DNA from: CAVPDA01 sp963702495
GTDB lineage: Bacteria > Pseudomonadota > Gammaproteobacteria > Burkholderiales > Rhodocyclaceae
Length of the DNA: 64,000 nt
Direction of reading: 5' to 3'
NCBI GenBank assembly: GCA_963702495.1
Contig: CAVPDA010000014.1
Coordinates: 248,001 to 312,000 of the forward strand
The notes below the pieces were generated by a model, which had not been told where the DNA came from, made no database searches, and worked only from the letters and a program-made list of their open reading frames with translations. A program made the translations under genes and the position numbers. This document shows positions 59,174 through 64,000 of the stretch, in pieces (the stretch's first letter is position 1; every line of letters starts with the position of its first letter).

Positions 59174-60949
59174 ATGTGGCAACAGGCATTCGCTGTATTG
59201 CAGAAGATCGGCAAGGCGCTGATGCTGCCGGTATCGGTGCTGCCGGTGGCCGGCATCCTGCTCGGCATCGGCAGCGCCCATTTCGCCGTGCTGCCGGACT
59301 TGGTTTCCAACGTCATGGCCCAGTCCGGCGGGGCCATCTTCGGCATCATGGCCATCATGTTCGCCATCGGCGTCGCCCTCGGCCTCACCAACAACGACGG
59401 CGTGTCGGCGCTGGCCGCGGTGGTCGGCTATGTCGTGCTGCTGGCGACCCTGGGGGTGATGGCCAAGGTGCTGAACGTGGAGAGCAAGGAGTTGATGGGC
59501 ATCGTGTCCATCGACACCGGCGTGTTCGGCGGCATACTCGTCGGCGCCATCGCGGCCACGCTGTTCAACCGCTATTACCGCATCCAGTTGCCGCCCTACC
59601 TCGGCTTCTTCGCCGGCAAGCGCTTCGTGCCGATCGCCACCGCCTTCGCCGCCATCGTCGCCGGAATCGTGCTGAGCTTCGTCTGGCCGCCGATCGGCTC
59701 CGGCATCAAGGGCTTCTCCCACTGGGCGGCGGAAAGCAATCCGGCGCTGGCCTTCACCATCTATGGCGTCATCGAAAGGCTGCTGATTCCCTTCGGTCTG
59801 CACCACATCTGGAACGTGCCGTTCTTCTTCGAAGTCGGCAGCTACCTGGATCCGACCACCGGCAAGGTCATCACCGGCGAGATCCAGCGCTACATCGCCG
59901 GCGATCCGACCGCGGGCAACATGGCCGGCGGCTACCTGTTCAAGATGTGGGGCCTGCCGGCGGCCGCGATCGCGATCTGGCACTGCGCCCGCCCGGAGAA
60001 CCGCGCCAAGATCGGCGGCATCATGCTTTCAGGCGCCCTCACCGCATGGCTGACCGGCATCACCGAGCCGATCGAGTTTGCTTTCATGTTCGTCGCCCCG
60101 GTGCTGTACGTCATCCACGCCCTGCTCGCCGGCGTCGCCTACTTCCTGTGCATCGAACTCGGAATCAAGCACGGCATGACCTTCTCTCACGGCGCGATCG
60201 ACTACGTCGTGCTGTTCGCAAAATCCACCCGCGGCTGGTGGCTGCTGGTGATCGGTCCGCTGTGGGCGCTGCTCTACTACACGATTTTCCGCATCGTCAT
60301 CGTCAAGTTCGACCTCAAGACGCCGGGGCGCGATGTCGAGGAGATATCGCGCGCCGATGTGCAGGCCGATGTCGCCACCGGTTTCGCGCGGCAACTGGTG
60401 CTGGCCTTCGGCGGCCGCTCCAACATCAAGAGTCTGGACTCCTGCATCACGCGGCTGCGCGTGGAACTGAACGATATGAGCAAGGCCAGCCCGGACAAGC
60501 TCAAGGCACTGGGCGCGGCCGGCGTCGTGGTCTCGGGCAGGGGTTTGCAGGCGATCTTCGGCACGCGCTCCGAGAACCTGAAGACCGACATGGACGAGTA
60601 CCTGAAGACGGCGGGGCCGGAGGCGGACGCGGTGGAAGAACCTTCGCCCGTGGTCGCGCCGGTTCCCGCCGGCATCGTTTCCAGGCTGCGCGATCCCGAG
60701 GCCGCCGGCAAGGCGCGGGACATCATCGCCGCACTGGGCGGCAGCGGCAACATCCAGCGCGTGGACGCCTGCGCCGAAACCCGGCTGCGGCTGGTGGTCG
60801 GCGACGACGCTCCGGTGGATGAGGCGGCGCTGCGGGCGGCGGGCGTGAGCGGTGTCATGCGGCTGGCGAACCGCACCTTGCATCTGGTGGTCGGTCTCAA
60901 CGCCGATCAGTACGCGGCGGAACTGCGCGGACAGATGGCTTCGTCATAG
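59174..60949 (+). CDS. ptsG: Glucose-type PTS permease IIC-IIB with an extra IIB domain
   Basis: This 591-residue membrane permease follows E. coli PtsG closely through IIC (GKALMLPVSVLPVAGILLGIGSAHF, FFAGKRFVPI, PFGLHHIWNVPF, TGITEPIEFAFMFVAP) and the first IIB domain (active Cys in SLDSCITRLRV, residue 424; GLQAIFGTRSENLKTDMDEY). A linker rich in Glu/Pro/Val follows, then a second IIB-like domain from about residue 510 (ALGGSGNIQRVDACAETRLRL, Cys 533) with one extra residue after the cysteine compared with the canonical DACITRL. Glucose is the likely substrate; GlcNAc-type permeases are related. Its 3' end overlaps the convergent glpK by 53 bases. Confidence 0.92.
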   Translation: MWQQAFAVLQKIGKALMLPVSVLPVAGILLGIGSAHFAVLPDLVSNVMAQSGGAIFGIMAIMFAIGVALGLTNNDGVSALAAVVGYVVLLATLGVMAKVLNVESKELMGIVSIDTGVFGGILVGAIAATLFNRYYRIQLPPYLGFFAGKRFVPIATAFAAIVAGIVLSFVWPPIGSGIKGFSHWAAESNPALAFTIYGVIERLLIPFGLHHIWNVPFFFEVGSYLDPTTGKVITGEIQRYIAGDPTAGNMAGGYLFKMWGLPAAAIAIWHCARPENRAKIGGIMLSGALTAWLTGITEPIEFAFMFVAPVLYVIHALLAGVAYFLCIELGIKHGMTFSHGAIDYVVLFAKSTRGWWLLVIGPLWALLYYTIFRIVIVKFDLKTPGRDVEEISRADVQADVATGFARQLVLAFGGRSNIKSLDSCITRLRVELNDMSKASPDKLKALGAAGVVVSGRGLQAIFGTRSENLKTDMDEYLKTAGPEADAVEEPSPVVAPVPAGIVSRLRDPEAAGKARDIIAALGGSGNIQRVDACAETRLRLVVGDDAPVDEAALRAAGVSGVMRLANRTLHLVVGLNADQYAAELRGQMASS

Positions 60950-62453
60950 CCGCAGGCGGCTGTCCGGCGGCGGCAGACCAGGTCTGCGCGCTGGCGACGG
61001 CCGCCTGCCATACGGCGAGCCGAGCCTGCGCGGTATCCCTTGCCGAGCGCGGTTCGAACACGCGCTCGATCCGCCAGTGCTCGCGTATCGTCGCCAGGTC
61101 GGGCCACAGGCCGCTCGCCAGTCCGGCCAGATAGGCGGCGCCCAGGGCCGTGGTCTCGCGCTCCCGCGGCCGCACCACCGGCACCCCCAGAAGATCGGCC
61201 TGAATCTGCATCAGCAGGTCGTTGCCCGTGGCACCGCCGTCCACGCGCAGTTCGCTCAGCCGGCTGCCGTCGCCGGCCATCGCTTCGATCAATTCGGTGG
61301 TCTGGAAGGCGATCGCGTCCAGCGCCGCGCGGGCAATGTGGGCGCGCGTGGTGCCGCGGGTGAGGCCGACGATGGTGCCGCGCGCGCCGGCATCCCAGTA
61401 GGGGGCACCGAGTCCGGCGAAGGCGGGCACGAAGACCACGCCCGCCGCATCGGGCACGCTCGCCGCCAGCGCCTCGACCTCGGCGGCCGAGCCGATGATG
61501 CCCAGGCCGTCGCGCAGCCATTGCACGGCGGCACCGGCGATGAAGACGCTGCCCTCCAGGGCATACTCGATCGCGTCTCCGGTCCGGGCGGCGCAGGTGG
61601 TGATGAGGCCGTGGGTCGAGAACACCGGCAGCGCCCCGGTATGAAGCAGCAGGAAGCAGCCCGTGCCGTAGGTATTCTTGGCTTCGCCGCTGCGCTGGCA
61701 GGCCTGGCCGAACAGGGCCGCCTGCTGGTCGCCGGCGATGCCGGCGATGGGGACCGACGCGCCAAATACCGGCTTGTCGCTCTCGCCATAGACGGCGCTC
61801 GACCGAACCACCGTTGGCAGCACGGCGCGCGGCACGCCGAACAGGGCGAGGAGTTCGTCGTCCCAGTCGCCGCAGTGGATGTCCAGCAGCATGGTGCGCG
61901 AGGCGTTGCTGACATCGGTGAGGTGCAGCCGGCCGCCCGACAGTTTCCAGACCAGCCACGAATCCACCGTGCCGCAGGCGAGTTCGCCGCGCAGCGCGCG
62001 TTCCCGCGCCCCGGGCACGTGATCGAGCAGCCACTCCAGCTTGGTGGCGGAAAAGTAGGGGTCGAGCACGAGGCCCGTGCGCGCCCGGATCAGCGGCTCG
62101 TGCCCGTCGCGCCGGAGTTGGGCGCAGCGATCGGCGGTGCGCCGGTCCTGCCACACGATGGCGTTCGTCAGCGGCCGTCCGCTGGCGCGCTCCCACAACA
62201 GCATCGTCTCGCGCTGGTTGGTGATGCCGATCCCGTCGAGGTCCGCGGCGTGCAGCCCGGCACGGGCGAGGGCCGCCCGCGCGACTTCGATCTGGTCCTG
62301 CCAGATGCCTGCCGCATCGTGTTCCACCCAGCCCGGCTGCGGATAGATCTGGGCGAGTTCCTTCTGCGCCATCGCACACATGCGGCCGTCGGCGTCGAAC
62401 ACCATGGCGCGGGAACTGGTGGTGCCCTGGTCGAGGGCGAGGACATGACTCAT
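60897..62453 (-). CDS. glpK: Glycerol kinase
   Basis: This cytosolic FGGY-family kinase (518 residues) phosphorylates glycerol to glycerol-3-phosphate. Signatures: LALDQGTTSSRAMVFD at the N-terminus, GITNQRETMLLWER, AIVWQDRRTADRC, SNASRTMLLDIH, GIAGDQQAALFGQAC, NTYGTGCFLL, FVPAFAGLGAPYWDAGARG and VDGGATGNDLLMQIQADLLG. About 15 residues longer at the C-terminus than E. coli GlpK, the extension (AMTKPSVRAVPPRTDRR) lying within the overlap with ptsG. ATG 62453 (MSHVLALDQG) is the natural start although the frame is open upstream. No glpF or glpD neighbours. Confidence 0.95.
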   Translation of the reverse strand: MSHVLALDQGTTSSRAMVFDADGRMCAMAQKELAQIYPQPGWVEHDAAGIWQDQIEVARAALARAGLHAADLDGIGITNQRETMLLWERASGRPLTNAIVWQDRRTADRCAQLRRDGHEPLIRARTGLVLDPYFSATKLEWLLDHVPGARERALRGELACGTVDSWLVWKLSGGRLHLTDVSNASRTMLLDIHCGDWDDELLALFGVPRAVLPTVVRSSAVYGESDKPVFGASVPIAGIAGDQQAALFGQACQRSGEAKNTYGTGCFLLLHTGALPVFSTHGLITTCAARTGDAIEYALEGSVFIAGAAVQWLRDGLGIIGSAAEVEALAASVPDAAGVVFVPAFAGLGAPYWDAGARGTIVGLTRGTTRAHIARAALDAIAFQTTELIEAMAGDGSRLSELRVDGGATGNDLLMQIQADLLGVPVVRPRERETTALGAAYLAGLASGLWPDLATIREHWRIERVFEPRSARDTAQARLAVWQAAVASAQTWSAAAGQPPAAMTKPSVRAVPPRTDRR

Positions 62454-62596
62454 GTTCTGTCTCGTGGTGAGGGGCGCGCAGCGGCCTGCGCCGTGCAAAG
62501 CGGCGCCCCCCCGGATGATACAATACGAAGCGTTGTCATTCGCCCGGATCCCCTGATCCGGTGCGGCTTTCCGCCGATGCCTACAGGTTCGTCTTC

Positions 62597-64000
62597 ATGA
62601 AAAGTGCCGACATCCGCCGCCAGTTCCTCGAATATTTCCAGTCCAAGGGCCACAGCATCCTTCCCTCCAGTTCGCTGGTCCCGGGCAACGACCCGACGCT
62701 GCTGTTCACCAACTCGGGCATGGTGCAATTCAAGGATGTGTTCCTCGGCAAGGACAAGCGTCCCTACTCGCGCGCCACGACGTCGCAGCGCTGCGTGCGC
62801 GCCGGCGGCAAGCACAACGATCTGGAAAACGTCGGCTATACCGCGCGTCACCATACCTTCTTCGAGATGCTGGGCAATTTCAGCTTCGGCGACTACTTCA
62901 AGCGCGACGCCATCCGCTTCGGCTGGGAACTGCTGACCGAAGTCTATGGCATTCCCGCCGAGAAGCTGTGGACCACGGTGTACAAGGACGACGACGAGGC
63001 CTATGACCTGTGGACCCGGGAGATCGGCGTGCCGGCGCAGCGCTGCGTGCGCATCGGCGACAAGCCGGGCGGTCAGCCGTACCAATCGGACAACTTCTGG
63101 CAGATGGCCGATACCGGCCCCTGCGGCCCCTGCAGCGAGATCTTCTACGATCACGGCCCCGAGGTTTGGGGCGGACCGCCCGGCTCGCCCGAGGCCGACG
63201 GCGACCGCTACATCGAGGTCTGGAACCTGGTGTTCATGCAGTTCAACCGCGACGAGGCCGGCGTGCTGCATCCGCTGCCCAAACCCAGCGTTGACACCGG
63301 CATGGGGCTGGAGCGCATCGCCGCCGTGCTGCAGAACGTGCATTCGAACTACGAGATCGACCTGTTCCAGGACCTGATCCGCGCCGCCGCGCGCGAGACG
63401 CATACCGACGATCTCGCCAACAGTTCGCTCAAGGTCATCGCCGACCACATTCGCGCCTGCTCCTTCCTCATCGTCGATGGCGTCATTCCCGGTTCCGACG
63501 GTCGCGGCTATGTCCTGCGCCGCATCGTCCGCCGCGCTATCCGCCACGGCTACAAGCTCGGCCAGAAGCAGCCCTTCTTCCACAAGCTGGTGCATGACTT
63601 GAGCATGGCAATGGGCGAGGCTTATCCCGAACTTCCGCAGGCGCAGGAGCGCGTCGCCGCGGTGCTGCGCCAGGAGGAGGAGCGCTTCGCAGAGACCATC
63701 GAGAACGGCATGCAGATCCTGGAAACCGCCCTCGCATCCGGTGATACGACGCTCGACGGCGAGACCGCCTTCCGCCTCTACGACACCTATGGCTTCCCGC
63801 TGGACCTGACCGCCGACATCTGCCGCGAGCGCAGCATACAGGTGGACCACGCTGGCTTCGAGGCGGCCATGGAGCGCCAGCGCGAACAGGCGCGTGCCGC
63901 CTCCCAATTCAGGATGAAGGGCACGCTCGAGTACGAGGGCCGGACCACCGAGTTTCAGGGCTATGACACGCTGGAGACCGAATCCGTAGTGCTCACTCTC
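62597..64000 (+). CDS. alaS: Alanyl-tRNA synthetase, N-terminal part, cut by window end
   Basis: The frame is open from ATG 62597 to the window edge, 468 codons of an expected ~870. The start MKSADIRRQFLEYFQSKGHSILPSSSLVPGNDPTLLFTNSGMVQF is diagnostic, and the class II catalytic core follows (RAGGKHNDLENVGYTARHHTFFEMLGNFSFGDYFK, WNLVFMQFNRDE, DTGMGLERIAAVLQ), then the tRNA-recognition region (IADHIRACSFLIVDGVIPGSDGRGYVLRRIVRRAIRHG). The editing and C-Ala domains are outside the window. A TACAAT about 80 bases upstream could be the -10. Confidence 0.97.
   Translation, partial: MKSADIRRQFLEYFQSKGHSILPSSSLVPGNDPTLLFTNSGMVQFKDVFLGKDKRPYSRATTSQRCVRAGGKHNDLENVGYTARHHTFFEMLGNFSFGDYFKRDAIRFGWELLTEVYGIPAEKLWTTVYKDDDEAYDLWTREIGVPAQRCVRIGDKPGGQPYQSDNFWQMADTGPCGPCSEIFYDHGPEVWGGPPGSPEADGDRYIEVWNLVFMQFNRDEAGVLHPLPKPSVDTGMGLERIAAVLQNVHSNYEIDLFQDLIRAAARETHTDDLANSSLKVIADHIRACSFLIVDGVIPGSDGRGYVLRRIVRRAIRHGYKLGQKQPFFHKLVHDLSMAMGEAYPELPQAQERVAAVLRQEEERFAETIENGMQILETALASGDTTLDGETAFRLYDTYGFPLDLTADICRERSIQVDHAGFEAAMERQREQARAASQFRMKGTLEYEGRTTEFQGYDTLETESVVLTL

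Noticed and set aside
60852..62600. Plus-strand frame of about 580 codons opposite glpK
   Set aside because: Low-complexity shadow composition and no ribosome-binding site; GlpK motifs on the other strand are complete.
1..64000. CRISPR array, tRNA/rRNA genes, insertion sequences or prophage
   Set aside because: No regularly spaced direct repeats, no cloverleaf-like segments in the intergenic gaps and no transposase, integrase or phage structural gene were recognised on either strand.

Overview
The window is a high-GC, gene-dense stretch that looks like the chromosome of a betaproteobacterium, probably of the Rhodocyclales (Azoarcus, Thauera, Zoogloea type). The main pointers are an aerobic CoA-dependent 2-aminobenzoate operon of the kind described in Azoarcus evansii, a split pntAA-pntAB-pntB transhydrogenase, a QseBC/PmrAB-like two-component pair, and a glcDEF glycolate oxidase. 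The organism assignment is inference from gene content, not from a marker gene.

Layout. 1-3.6 kb: the C-terminal half of a heavy-metal RND pump facing a SulP anion transporter across tandem hairpins. 3.8-10 kb: glyoxylate/glycolate block (MFS transporter with an apparent ACG start, tartronate semialdehyde reductase, glcD-glcE-glcF). 10.5-16.6 kb: PP2C phosphatase, a frame-broken class I DNA methyltransferase carrying two palindromic repeats, a DUF4258/DUF2283 toxin-antitoxin-like pair, and CorA. 16.7-27.8 kb: pntAA-AB-B, ferredoxin-NADP reductase, a PAS-GGDEF-EAL protein, RhlE-type helicase, RlmM, an alpha/beta hydrolase and Tas. 27.9-35.2 kb: a minus-strand operon for 2-aminobenzoyl-CoA catabolism with its own MarR regulator. 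35.3-39.6 kb: a two-component system preceded by a PmrA-box-like site, then a periplasmic binding protein and glycerophosphodiesterase.

39.7-55.5 kb is the most unusual part. A histidine kinase that has lost its ATP-binding motifs, a lytic transglycosylase and a small secreted protein precede a cluster resembling Leptothrix mofABC (putative Mn(II) oxidation): a large multicopper oxidase with Ig/FN3-like domains, an FKBP isomerase, and a c-type haem domain fused to a periplasmic-binding domain. A SCO1-type copper chaperone follows, then an intact histidine kinase, three pseudopilin genes and a NarL-type response regulator. The oxidase gene is broken by at least fourteen frame changes and one amber codon although all four copper motifs survive.

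55.5-64 kb: trehalose-phosphatase, a complete glucose PTS in two polypeptides (IIA-HPr-EI and IIC-IIB-IIB), glycerol kinase, and the first 468 codons of alaS running off the end.

Frame disruptions are confined to two tracts (about 12.97-15.17 kb and 42.86-46.72 kb); everything else reads cleanly. This could be real decay or locally poor sequence, and raw reads would decide. No tRNA, rRNA, CRISPR array, insertion sequence or phage gene was recognised.
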